Source: Rhodosalinus sp046542825 (lineage in GTDB: Bacteria; Pseudomonadota; Alphaproteobacteria; Rhodobacterales; Rhodobacteraceae). From it: a stretch of DNA of 14,946 nt. Every line of letters starts with the position of its first letter. The stretch's first letter is position 1. This document shows, piece after piece, positions 6,852 to 13,350 of this stretch. The stretch is taken from contig NZ_JBKHAQ010000071.1 in NCBI RefSeq assembly GCF_046542825.1, positions 1-14,946 on the forward strand. Reading direction: 5' to 3'. The notes beneath the pieces were generated by a model. That model ran no database searches. It was not told where the DNA came from and saw only the letters and a program-made list of their open reading frames with translations. A program made the translations under genes and the position numbers.

Positions 6852-8426
6852 TCAGGATTTCTGGAACATGGCGAGCATCCGGCGCGTGACCAGGAAGCCC
6901 CCCACGATGTTGATTGTGGCGATCAGCACCGAGATCGCGGCCAGCGTCACCACCAGCCAGTTGCCCGAGCCGATCTGCAGGATCGCGCCAAGGACGATGA
7001 TCCCGGAGATCGCGTTGGTGACCGCCATGAGCGGCGTGTGCAGCGCATGGTTGACGTTCCAGATCACCTGGAAGCCCACGAAGCAGGCCAGCACGAAGAC
7101 GATGAAGTGCTGCATGAAGCTTGCCGGCGCGACAAGGCCCAGAAGGCCCATCAGCACGATGCCCCCGCCCAGCAGCATGACCTGGCTGCGGGTCTGCGCC
7201 CGGAAGGCCGCGACCTCCTGCGCGCGCTTCTCCTCGGGCGTCAGCTCCTTGGGCTTTTCCTTGGGCTTCTGCGCCGCGATCGCCTGCACCTTGGGCGGCG
7301 GCGGCGGGAAGGTGACCTCGCCGCCATGCGCGACGGTCGCGCCGCGGATCACGTCGTCCTCCATGTCGTGGTTGACCGCGCCGTCCTTCTCGGGCGTCAG
7401 GTCGGTCAGGAGGTGTCTGACGTTGGTGGCGTAGAGCGTCGAGCTCTGCGTCGCCATCCGGCTGGGGAAGTCGGTGTAGCCGACGATCGTCACGCCGTTG
7501 TCGGTGACGATCTTCTCGTCCTTCACCGTGAGCTTGCAGTTGCCGCCGCGCTCGGCGGCGAGGTCCACGATCACCGAGCCGGGCTTCATGGCCTTTACCA
7601 TGTCCTCGGTCCAGAGCTCCGGCGCCTCGCGGTTGGGGATGAGCGCGGTGGTGATGACGATGTCGATGTCCGGCGCCAGCTCGCGGAACTTGGCAAGCTG
7701 TGCCTCGCGGAACTCGGGGGACGAGGGCTTGGCGTAGCCGCCGGAGGCCGAGCCGTCCTCGAGCTCTTCCTCGAAGTCGAGATAGACGAACTCCGCGCCC
7801 ATCGATTCGACCTGCTCGGCCACTTCGGGGCGCACGTCGAAGGCGTAGGTGATCGCGCCGAGGCTTGTCGAAGTGCCGATGGCGGCAAGGCCCGCCACGC
7901 CCGCGCCCACCACGAGCACCTTGGCCGGGGGCACCTTGCCCGCCGCCGTCACCTGCCCGGTGAAGAAGCGGCCGAAGTTGTTGCCCGCCTCGATCACCGC
8001 GCGGTAGCCGGCGATGTTGGCCATCGAGCTCAGCGCGTCCATCTTCTGCGCGCGGCTGATGCGCGGGACCATGTCCATCGCGATGACGCTGGCACCCTTG
8101 TCGGCCAGCGCCTTCATGTGATCCTCGTTCGAGGCCGGGTAGAAGAACGAGATCAGGAGCTGCCCCTCGCGCGTGCGCTCGACCTCGGCGTCGGTGGGCG
8201 GGCGGACCTTGGCTACCACGTCGGCCTGCGTCCAGAGCGCCTCGGCGTCGGGCACGACGGTCACGCCAGCCTCTTCGTAGGCGCTGTCGTTGAAGCCCGC
8301 GCGCGCGCCGGCGCCGGCCTCGATCAGGCAGTCGTGGCCCAGCTTCTGCAGGTCGCGCGCGCTTTGCGGCGTCATGGCGACGCGCGCCTCGCCCTCCATC
8401 ACTTCCTTCGGCGTTCCGATCTTCAC
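6852..8426 (-). CDS. pntA: NAD(P) transhydrogenase subunit alpha
   Basis: PntA binds NAD(H) (domain I) and passes hydride to NADP+ on PntB while protons flow inward, making NADPH. The N-terminal MKIGTPKEVMEGEARVAMTP is typical. GAGVAGLAA (174-182) is the NAD Rossmann turn. The RQD loop residues known from R. rubrum are present as R122, Q127, D130, with S133 and Y141 also in place. A Pro/Lys-rich linker (374-400) leads to about four transmembrane helices (413-514). At 524 residues this is the fused single-chain form (as in E. coli), not the split PntAA/PntAB of Rhodospirillum. The start is GTG at 8426, with a GGGGGGA run upstream. The promoter is at 8487-8515, giving a leader of about 50 bases. 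It is the first gene of the pntAB operon. Confidence 0.97.
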   Translation of the reverse strand: MKIGTPKEVMEGEARVAMTPQSARDLQKLGHDCLIEAGAGARAGFNDSAYEEAGVTVVPDAEALWTQADVVAKVRPPTDAEVERTREGQLLISFFYPASNEDHMKALADKGASVIAMDMVPRISRAQKMDALSSMANIAGYRAVIEAGNNFGRFFTGQVTAAGKVPPAKVLVVGAGVAGLAAIGTSTSLGAITYAFDVRPEVAEQVESMGAEFVYLDFEEELEDGSASGGYAKPSSPEFREAQLAKFRELAPDIDIVITTALIPNREAPELWTEDMVKAMKPGSVIVDLAAERGGNCKLTVKDEKIVTDNGVTIVGYTDFPSRMATQSSTLYATNVRHLLTDLTPEKDGAVNHDMEDDVIRGATVAHGGEVTFPPPPPKVQAIAAQKPKEKPKELTPEEKRAQEVAAFRAQTRSQVMLLGGGIVLMGLLGLVAPASFMQHFIVFVLACFVGFQVIWNVNHALHTPLMAVTNAISGIIVLGAILQIGSGNWLVVTLAAISVLIATINIVGGFLVTRRMLAMFQKS

Positions 8427-8486
8427 CGGTCTCGTCCCCCCGCGTTGACGGGCCCGCTGGCCCTGGGCTTCCTCTCCAACGTGCGA

Positions 8487-8515
8487 CCCCTAGCGTCAAG
8501 GCCGCGGCTTCACAA
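8487..8515 (-). promoter_or_regulatory. Candidate promoter of pntAB
   Basis: Minus-strand TTGTGA (8515-8510), a 17-base spacer, then TAGGGG (8492-8487). The same TTGnnA / TAGGnn style recurs before moaA, the lipoprotein gene and the SDR gene in this window, which raises confidence. Confidence 0.45.
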
Positions 8516-8555
8516 GGCGCGTGCGGACCCAGGGGCCCGCGCGCGCCGCCTTTTT
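8516..8555 (+). terminator. Terminator-like hairpin in + orientation
   Basis: GGCGCGTGCGG (8516-8526) pairs with CCGCGCGCGCC (8537-8547) through one wobble. GCC and TTTTT (8551-8555) follow on the + strand. Both neighbours are minus-strand genes, so its orientation does not fit either. It may stop antisense transcription, or serve as a poor terminator for the methyltransferase-like gene. Confidence 0.3.
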
Positions 8556-8556
8556 G

Positions 8557-9009
8557 CTATATCCAGCGCCGCACCCGGCGCTCGTAGCGCGCGAAATCGG
8601 CGCGGAAGGTCCGGCGCAAGCGATCCTCCTCGGGCAGAACGAAGCGCCGCTCGAGAACCCACAGAAGAAGCGGCACCAGCGCGAGCGACGGCACCGCGTC
8701 CCAGTAGAGCGCCAGGCCGGCAAGGATCATGAGGTCGGCCAGGTAGATCGGATTGCGCGTGCGGCCATAGACGCCGGTCGTGATCATTTCCGAGGGCTGC
8801 CTGTGCGGCACGATGGTGGTGCGGGCGCGCCGGAACTCGGCCGCGGCAAAGGCGATCAGCACGAGCCCGCCGCCCACGAGCAGCCCGCCGGCCAGATCGG
8901 CCCATCCGCCGCCGAACGACAACCCGAGCGGCAGCCACCGCGCCTGCGCCCAGGCGAGCGCCAGCGCGCCGGCCAGCCAGACGGGCGGCAGATCGAGCCA
9001 CCTCAGCAC
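8557..9009 (-). CDS. Isoprenylcysteine carboxylmethyltransferase-like (PEMT/ICMT) membrane protein
   Basis: This 150-residue integral membrane protein of the ICMT/PEMT methyltransferase fold presumably uses S-adenosylmethionine on a lipid or other small substrate. Hydrophobic helices are at about 5-25, 40-60 and a hairpin at 90-118. The family's SAM-site signature GVYGRTRNPIYLAD spans 79-92. The C-terminal E..F...E......F..Y...VRRWI pattern (120-150) is also typical, with E120 and E127 as likely SAM-contacting acids. The start is uncertain. The frame is open to 9243, but that stretch overlaps the SDR promoter and start and runs through two palindromes. GTG at 9009 puts the WLDLPPVWL start where small homologues begin, though its ribosome site is poor (TTG at 9018 is the alternative). 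Bacterial members mostly lack a proven substrate. Confidence 0.82.
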   Translation of the reverse strand: MLRWLDLPPVWLAGALALAWAQARWLPLGLSFGGGWADLAGGLLVGGGLVLIAFAAAEFRRARTTIVPHRQPSEMITTGVYGRTRNPIYLADLMILAGLALYWDAVPSLALVPLLLWVLERRFVLPEEDRLRRTFRADFARYERRVRRWI

Positions 9010-9018
9010 GACGGGCAA

Positions 9019-9050
9019 GCCTGCGAATTTTCGCCCGAAAATTCGCAGGC
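9019..9050. repeat. Palindrome A: 15-bp perfect arms, 2-base centre
   Basis: GCCTGCGAATTTTCG (9019-9033) and its exact reverse complement (9036-9050) flank CC. It is AT-rich in the middle, unlike the surrounding DNA. It shares AATTTTCG-NN-CGAAAATT with palindrome B. Confidence 0.9.
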
Positions 9051-9066
9051 GGTTTGCTTGGTGCCG

Positions 9067-9092
9067 GAAGAATTTTCGATCGAAAATTCTTC
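9067..9092. repeat. Palindrome B: 26-bp perfect palindrome
   Basis: GAAGAATTTTCGA (9067-9079) is followed immediately by its exact reverse complement (9080-9092). Palindrome A ends 16 bases before it. The pair lies between the methyltransferase-like gene and the SDR promoter. Confidence 0.9.
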
Positions 9093-9188
9093 GGATCTGG
9101 TGCGCGTGTTCATCGGCGGCCTCCTGTCCTGCAGTCCTGATTTCGCGCCCCGCGCGATTCGGGAAGGGGCCGTATCGTCGCGCCGCGC

Positions 9189-9216
9189 TTGCGACCGGGT
9201 GCGCGCCCGCTAAGGT
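9189..9216 (+). promoter_or_regulatory. Candidate promoter of the SDR gene
   Basis: TTGCGA (9189-9194), a 16-base spacer, then TAAGGT (9211-9216). Transcription would begin about 9223, just ahead of the GGGAGG ribosome site (9226-9231), giving a very short leader. Confidence 0.5.
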
Positions 9217-9236
9217 CGCCGCAAAGGGAGGACGCG

Positions 9237-9989
9237 ATGACATTGCAGGGAAAGCACGCGCTGGTGACCGGGGGCGGCACGGGTATCGGGCTGGCGATCG
9301 CGCGGGCGCTGGCCGGGCAGGGGGCCGAGGTCACGATCACCGGCCGCCGCCGCGAGGTGCTGGAACAGGCCGCGGGGTCCGGCCTGCACGCGCTGAGTAT
9401 GGACGTGACCGACGAGGCGCAGGTGGTGGACGGCATCGCGGCCGCGGTCGAGGCGCGGGGTCCCGTGCAGGTCTGCGTTGCCAACGCCGGCATCGCCGAG
9501 GGGCGGTCGCTGCACAAGACCGACACGGACTTCTGGCGGCGGATGATGGCCACCAATCTCGACGGCGCCTTCCTGACGATCCGCGAATCGCTGAGGGGCA
9601 TGGTGGGCACCGATTGGGGCCGGGTTCTGGCGGTGTCATCCATCGCCGGCCTGAAGGGGCTGAAGGGCGCGCCGGCCTATACCGCGTCGAAGCACGGCAT
9701 GATCGGGCTGATCCGCGCGCTGGCCGAGGACTTCGTGGGCAAGCCCGTCACCTTCAACGCCATCTGCCCGGCCTATACCGACACCGACATCGTCACGCGC
9801 AACACGCGCTCCATCGCCGAGCGGGCGGGCGTGGACGCCGACCGCGCCTTCCGGATGATGGTCAGCATGAACCGTCACGGCCGGCTGATCGCGCCGGAGG
9901 AGGTCGCGGCCGCCGCGCTCTGGCTCTGCGGGCCGGGATCGGAAAGCGTGAACGGCCAGTGCATCGAGATCGCCGGCGGGCAGATCTGA
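9237..9989 (+). CDS. Short-chain dehydrogenase/reductase (SDR)
   Basis: This 250-residue soluble classical SDR is an NAD(P)-dependent alcohol/ketone oxidoreductase. The cofactor motif TGGGTGIG is at 11-18, NAG at 83-85, the active-site Asn in ATNLDG (N107), the catalytic Ser in AVSSIAG (S134/S135), and YTASK with Y148 and K152. T36/R37-R39 after the second strand hints at NADP preference, an inference. The C-terminal VNGQCIEIAGGQI is usual. The ATG at 9237 follows GGGAGG and puts TLQGKHALVTGG at the start as expected. It is upstream of kynU but separated by 172 bp holding a repeat with two hairpins, so co-transcription is doubtful. SDRs also occur in clusters degrading 2-aminobenzoate (the product of kynureninase), which would fit, but the substrate cannot be told. 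Confidence 0.92.
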   Translation: MTLQGKHALVTGGGTGIGLAIARALAGQGAEVTITGRRREVLEQAAGSGLHALSMDVTDEAQVVDGIAAAVEARGPVQVCVANAGIAEGRSLHKTDTDFWRRMMATNLDGAFLTIRESLRGMVGTDWGRVLAVSSIAGLKGLKGAPAYTASKHGMIGLIRALAEDFVGKPVTFNAICPAYTDTDIVTRNTRSIAERAGVDADRAFRMMVSMNRHGRLIAPEEVAAAALWLCGPGSESVNGQCIEIAGGQI

Positions 9990-10009
9990 GCCGCCTGACG
10001 CGGCGAGAA

Positions 10010-10080
10010 GGGGGGCTGTCTGCCCCCCTCGCGCCCGTGCCGGGCGCTCACCCCCCGAGGGTATTTCCGGCAAGAGGACG
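10010..10080 (+). repeat. Dispersed intergenic repeat (copy 2), double hairpin plus tail; probable terminator
   Basis: GGGGGGC (10010-10016) / GCCCCCC (10022-10028) forms a first 7-bp stem. GCGCCCG (10031-10037) / CGGGCGC (10041-10047) forms a second with a 3-base loop. CCCCCCGAGGGTATTTCC and GGCAAGAGGACG follow, matching the tail of the 251-298 copy. It starts 20 bases after the SDR stop and probably ends that transcript. Confidence 0.6.
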
Positions 10081-10105
10081 GACCTGTCTGCTGTGCCCGG
10101 CCCAT

Positions 10106-10135
10106 CTGGACGCCCGCGGTGGATGGCACTAGGCT
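10106..10135 (+). promoter_or_regulatory. Candidate promoter of kynU
   Basis: TAGGCT (10130-10135) resembles the -10s of this window. CTGGAC (10106-10111), 18 bases upstream, is a weak -35. A start about 10142 leaves a leader of about 20 bases with GGGGAGAG before the ATG. Confidence 0.35.
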
Positions 10136-10161
10136 CTCCGCCAATCCCCGGGGAGAGTTGC

Positions 10162-11355
10162 ATGACCGATTTCGCCGCCACCAAGGCCCGTTTCCACCTG
10201 CCCGAGGGGCTGATCTACCTCGACGGCAACTCGCTGGGGCCGCTGCCCCTGGATGCGCCGGCGAAAATGGACGCGGTGATGCGCGGCGAATGGGGCGAGA
10301 TGCTGATCACCGGCTGGAACCGGGCGGGCTGGATGGAGCGGCCACAGTCGATCGGCGACCGGATCGGGCGGCTGATCGGGGCGGAGCCCGGACATGTGGT
10401 GCTGGGCGACACGCTGTCGATCAAGGTCTACCAGGCGCTGGCCGCCGCTCTGGAGATGCGGCCCGACCGCCGGGTGGTGCTGTCTGACACCGGCAACTTC
10501 CCCTCGGATCTCTACATGGCAGAGGGCCTTCTGGGGATGCTGGGCGAGGGCTACGAGCTGCGCGTGGTCGAGCCCGCGGAGGTGGCCCGGCATATCACCG
10601 AGGAGGTCGCGGTCACGCTGATCACCGAGGTGGACTATCGCACCGGGCGGCTGCACGACATGCGCGCGCTCACGAGGAAGGCGCATTCGGTGGGCGCGCT
10701 CACGGTCTGGGACCTGGCGCACACGGCAGGCGCGACCGAGGTGGACGTCGCCGGCTGCGGCGCGGATTTCGCGGTGGGCTGCACCTACAAGTATCTCAAC
10801 GGGGGACCCGGCGCCCCGGCCTTCATCTATGTGGCGCCCCGGCATGCGGACCGGGCGCGCCCGGCGCTCTCGGGCTGGCTGGGCCATGCGGCGCCCTTCG
10901 ACTTCGAGCCGTCCTACCGCCCGGCGCGCGGGATCGAGCGGATGCGGGTGGGCACGCCGCCGATCCTGGCGCTGGCGGCGCTTGAGGCTGCGCTCGACGT
11001 CTGGGAGATGACCGACATGGCCGCGGTGCGGGCCAGATCGCTGGAGCTGACCGGTCTCTTCATCGAGGAGGTCGAGGCGCGCTGCCCGGAACTGGTGCTG
11101 GCCACCCCGCGCGCGCCGGCCGAGCGCGGCAGCCAGGTCTCCTTCCGCTTCCACGAAGGCCATGCCGCGATGCAGGCGCTGATCGCGCGGGGCGTGATCG
11201 GAGACTTCCGCGCGCCGGACATCATGCGCTTCGGCTTCACGCCGCTTTTCATCGACGAGGGCGACGTGGTGCGCGCGGCGGGGATCATGGGCGAGGTCTT
11301 CGAGGGGCGGCTCTGGGACGACGCGGCCTATCGCAAGCGGGGCCGCGTGACCTGA
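10162..11355 (+). CDS. kynU: Kynureninase
   Basis: This 397-residue PLP enzyme hydrolyses L-kynurenine to anthranilate and L-alanine in the cytoplasm. LDGNSLGPLP (20-29) is the family's N-terminal loop. SDTGNFPSDLYMAEGL (108-123) and WDLAHTAG (183-190, with the cofactor Asp D184) follow. CTYKYLNGGPG (207-217) holds the Schiff-base lysine K210. GWLGH (238-242) and MRVGTPPILAL (261-271) are also typical. Length is close to other bacterial kynureninases, so it is complete. The ATG at 10162 follows GGGGAGAG; an in-frame ATG at 10093 lies before the promoter-like -10 and is rejected. The TDO gene follows on the same strand 133 bases later, so both steps of tryptophan catabolism are probably co-expressed. 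Kynurenine formamidase, needed between them, is not in this window. Confidence 0.97.
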   Translation: MTDFAATKARFHLPEGLIYLDGNSLGPLPLDAPAKMDAVMRGEWGEMLITGWNRAGWMERPQSIGDRIGRLIGAEPGHVVLGDTLSIKVYQALAAALEMRPDRRVVLSDTGNFPSDLYMAEGLLGMLGEGYELRVVEPAEVARHITEEVAVTLITEVDYRTGRLHDMRALTRKAHSVGALTVWDLAHTAGATEVDVAGCGADFAVGCTYKYLNGGPGAPAFIYVAPRHADRARPALSGWLGHAAPFDFEPSYRPARGIERMRVGTPPILALAALEAALDVWEMTDMAAVRARSLELTGLFIEEVEARCPELVLATPRAPAERGSQVSFRFHEGHAAMQALIARGVIGDFRAPDIMRFGFTPLFIDEGDVVRAAGIMGEVFEGRLWDDAAYRKRGRVT

Positions 11356-11441
11356 TGGCGCTGCGCGTGCCCCTCTGCCGGCCCGCGGGCTGGGTGGCGG
11401 CCTGGCGCCGGATGGTGGCGATCGCAAGCCTCGACGGGTGA
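11355..11441 (+). CDS. Possible 28-codon leader-like ORF between kynU and TDO
   Basis: The ATG overlaps the kynU stop (TGATG), so ribosomes ending kynU could restart here. The frame gives 28 residues with two tryptophans (W13 and W17) and a Met, then TGA, 47 bases before the TDO start. Tryptophan codons in a leader before a tryptophan-degrading gene recall TnaC-type control, but there is no proven arrest motif and no clear terminator or anti-terminator in the 47-base gap. Chance is a strong alternative, as TGG codons are frequent in GC-rich DNA. Confidence 0.22.
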   Translation: MALRVPLCRPAGWVAAWRRMVAIASLDG

Positions 11442-11488
11442 CGCGCGGGCCTTTCGCCCCGCCGTTCCCCGTTCGAGGAGATAGCAAG

Positions 11489-12325
11489 ATGTCCGATCCC
11501 TACGACCCTGCCCGCGAAGGCGCGCAGATGGCCTTCGACGGCCGCATGTCCTACGGCGACTACCTGCGGCTCGACGCGATCCTGGGCGCGCAGCACCGCC
11601 TGTCGGACGCGCACGACGAGATGCTCTTCATCATCCAGCACCAGACCTCGGAGCTCTGGATGCGGCTTGCGCTGCACGAACTGGGCGCGGCGCGCGAGGA
11701 ACTGGTCCGGGGCAGCGCGCGCCCGGCCTTCAAGATGCTGACGCGGGTGGCGCGGATCTTCGAGCAGCTCAATTCGGCCTGGGACGTGCTGCGCACGATG
11801 ACGCCCGCGGACTACACGCGCTTCCGCGACGCGTTGGGGCAGAGCTCGGGCTTTCAGTCGCACCAGTACCGGCAGATCGAGTTCGTGCTGGGCAACCGCA
11901 ACCCGGCGATGCTGCGCCCGCATGCGCACCGGCCGGAGATCCATGCGGAGCTTCGCGCGGAACTGGCGCGGCCCTCGCTCTATGACGTGGCGCTGCGGCG
12001 CCTGCACGACGGCGGCCATGCCGTGCCGGAGGCGGTGCTGAAGCGGGACCTGTCGCGCCCGCATGCGGCCGACGACGGGGTGATGGCCGCCTGGACGGCG
12101 GTCTATCGCGCGCCGGAGGCGAACTGGGAACTTTACGAGCTGGCCGAGAAGCTGGTGGATCTGGAGGACTATTTCCGCCGCTGGCGGTTCAACCATGTCA
12201 CGACGGTGGAGCGTGTGATCGGTTTCAAGCGCGGGACCGGCGGGACCGGCGGCGTGCGCTATCTGAAGCGGATGCTGGAGGTGGAGCTGTTTCCCGAGCT
12301 CTGGCATCTGCGCACGGCGCTTTGA
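11489..12325 (+). CDS. kynA: Tryptophan 2,3-dioxygenase
   Basis: This 278-residue haem enzyme opens the indole ring of L-tryptophan with O2 to give N-formylkynurenine, the first and committed step of the kynurenine route. SYGDYLRLDAILGAQ (21-35) begins the fold. FIIQHQTSELWMRL (47-60) holds F47 and H51, matching the active-site F51/H55 of the Xanthomonas enzyme. With the same offset of 4, Y109, R113, the proximal haem ligand H236 in RFNHVTTVERVIG, and T250 in the GTGGTGG substrate loop are all present, so it should be active. Length is normal for the bacterial type. The ATG at 11489 follows GAGGAG; the upstream in-frame start at 11438 lacks a ribosome site. It lies downstream of kynU and probably in its operon. 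Its 3' end is overlapped antisense by the candidate small ORF 12225-12503. Confidence 0.97.
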   Translation: MSDPYDPAREGAQMAFDGRMSYGDYLRLDAILGAQHRLSDAHDEMLFIIQHQTSELWMRLALHELGAAREELVRGSARPAFKMLTRVARIFEQLNSAWDVLRTMTPADYTRFRDALGQSSGFQSHQYRQIEFVLGNRNPAMLRPHAHRPEIHAELRAELARPSLYDVALRRLHDGGHAVPEAVLKRDLSRPHAADDGVMAAWTAVYRAPEANWELYELAEKLVDLEDYFRRWRFNHVTTVERVIGFKRGTGGTGGVRYLKRMLEVELFPELWHLRTAL

Positions 12326-12503
12326 GCCTGCGGCGCGCGCAGCGCGTTCCGTCGGCGTATTCGCGATCCTGGTCCGGATCGGTATCCTCGGCCCTTTGCG
12401 CCGCGACGTGGCGCATGGCACGGCGGCGGAAGAAATCGTATTGCGCATGCCCGTGACCGGCGAAGCGATGCGGCGTGAAGCGCGCGATCTTCCGGCTCTG
12501 CAT
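12225..12503 (-). CDS. Candidate small protein, family not recognised
   Basis: The frame could encode 92 residues, starting at ATG 12503. The first 55 or so residues look protein-like rather than a shadow: they contain FTPHRFAGHGHAQYDFFRRRAMRH-type sequence followed by an acidic EDTDPDQDREYADG stretch, with aromatic, His and Asp content unusual for antisense frames here, and mostly G/C third positions. The remaining ~35 residues run antisense into the end of TDO and look like low-complexity Arg/Ala/Pro filler, so the natural stop may have been lost. GAGAGG lies 12 bases before the ATG, a poor distance. The start region is a 15-bp tandem duplication giving QSRRM/QSRKI. It is downstream of the C26 hydrolase on the same strand (67 bp), so it could be its operon partner. 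Function is unknown. Confidence 0.35.
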   Translation of the reverse strand: MQSRKIARFTPHRFAGHGHAQYDFFRRRAMRHVAAQRAEDTDPDQDREYADGTRCARRRLKAPCADARARETAPPPASASDSARRRSRRSRA

Positions 12504-12516
12504 CCTTCGGCTCTGC
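12487..12516. repeat. 15-bp tandem duplication
   Basis: Two adjoining units, ATCTTCCGGCTCTGC (12487-12501) and ATCCTTCGGCTCTGC (12502-12516), match at 13 of 15 bases. The junction creates the ATG of the candidate small ORF on the minus strand. Confidence 0.7.
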
Positions 12517-12570
12517 CTCTCGGGCGTGGCGCAGGCGAGGAGGATCCGCGTCGCGGCCCCGGGTGGAGAC

Positions 12571-13350
12571 TCAGGCGCGCTTCGCCACCGGCGCGGCACG
12601 GCGGTCGGCGGCAAAGGCGCGCACCGCTGCGCCGAAGGCCTCGAAAAGCGGGCGCGAGACGGGATCGTTCGCCGCATCCCATTCGGGATGCCATTGCACG
12701 GCCAGCGTGAAGCCCGGCGCGCCCGCGACATAGGCGGCCTCGGGCGTGCCGTCGTCCGCCCACCCGTCGATCACGAAGCGCTGGCCGGGGCGCTTGACCC
12801 CCTGTCCGTGCAGCGTGTTGGTCATCACTTCCCTTGCGCCCATGAGGCGGTGGAAGGGGCCGTTCTCGGAAAAGCGCACCTTGTGGCGCAGGGCGAATTT
12901 CTCTTCCAGCGTGCCGTCCGGCGGCATCCGGTGGTTCATCCGGCCATCGAGTTCGCGGATTTCCGGGTAGAGCGAGCCGCCCATCGCGACGTTGACCTCC
13001 TGGAACCCGCGGCAGATGCCGAGGAACGGCTGTCCGCGCGCCACGCAGGCGCGCACCAGCGGCAGCGCGATGGCGTCGCGGGCGCGGTCGAAGGCGCCGT
13101 GTTTTTCCGTCTCTTCCTCGCCGTATTCCTCGGGGTGGACGTTGGGCCGGCCGCCGGTCAGCACGAATCCGTCGCAGACCTCCATCAACTCGTCGACCGA
13201 GACGATGCGCGGATCGGAGGGGATGACCAGCGGCAGGCAGCCCGCGACCTGGCTCACCGCCTCCGAGTTCATCGTGCCGCCCGCGTGGGTCGGATACTGA
13301 TCGTTGATCAGATACTGATTGCCGATGATGCCGACGACGGGCCGCGCCAT
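12571..13350 (-). CDS. Gamma-glutamyl-gamma-aminobutyrate hydrolase family protein (peptidase C26, PuuD-like)
   Basis: This 259-residue class-I glutamine-amidotransferase-like hydrolase cleaves gamma-glutamyl bonds in characterised members, such as gamma-Glu-GABA in putrescine breakdown. The N-terminal RPVVGIIGNQYL is typical. DGFVLTGGRPNVHPEEYG (60-77) is the oxyanion-side loop. The nucleophile elbow GICRGFQEVN has C113. QWHPEWD (219-225) supplies H221 and E223 of the triad. All catalytic residues are present and length is normal. The ATG at 13350 follows GGGGAGAG with good spacing. The same frame is open for another 195 codons upstream, without a start or homology I recognise. No polyamine genes are adjacent, so the substrate is open. 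It is convergent with the kynU-TDO unit. Confidence 0.92.
   Translation of the reverse strand: MARPVVGIIGNQYLINDQYPTHAGGTMNSEAVSQVAGCLPLVIPSDPRIVSVDELMEVCDGFVLTGGRPNVHPEEYGEEETEKHGAFDRARDAIALPLVRACVARGQPFLGICRGFQEVNVAMGGSLYPEIRELDGRMNHRMPPDGTLEEKFALRHKVRFSENGPFHRLMGAREVMTNTLHGQGVKRPGQRFVIDGWADDGTPEAAYVAGAPGFTLAVQWHPEWDAANDPVSRPLFEAFGAAVRAFAADRRAAPVAKRA

Noticed and set aside
8427..8556. Riboswitch or other structured leader before pntA
   Set aside because: The expected leader is only about 50 bases and shows no conserved riboswitch core I recognise.
5312..8732. Long + strand frames opposite pntA and pntB
   Set aside because: His/Asp/Arg-rich antisense shadows of two unmistakable genes.
9019..9092. 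CRISPR array
   Set aside because: Only two units, each itself palindromic, with a 16-base gap and differing flanks; no cas genes.
9010..9243. N-terminal extension of the methyltransferase-like protein to ATG 9243
   Set aside because: It would overlap the SDR start, its promoter and both palindromes, and adds 78 residues not expected in this ~150-residue family.
12326..12486. Terminator after TDO
   Set aside because: GC-rich short stems are present but none has a T-run or a clean loop.
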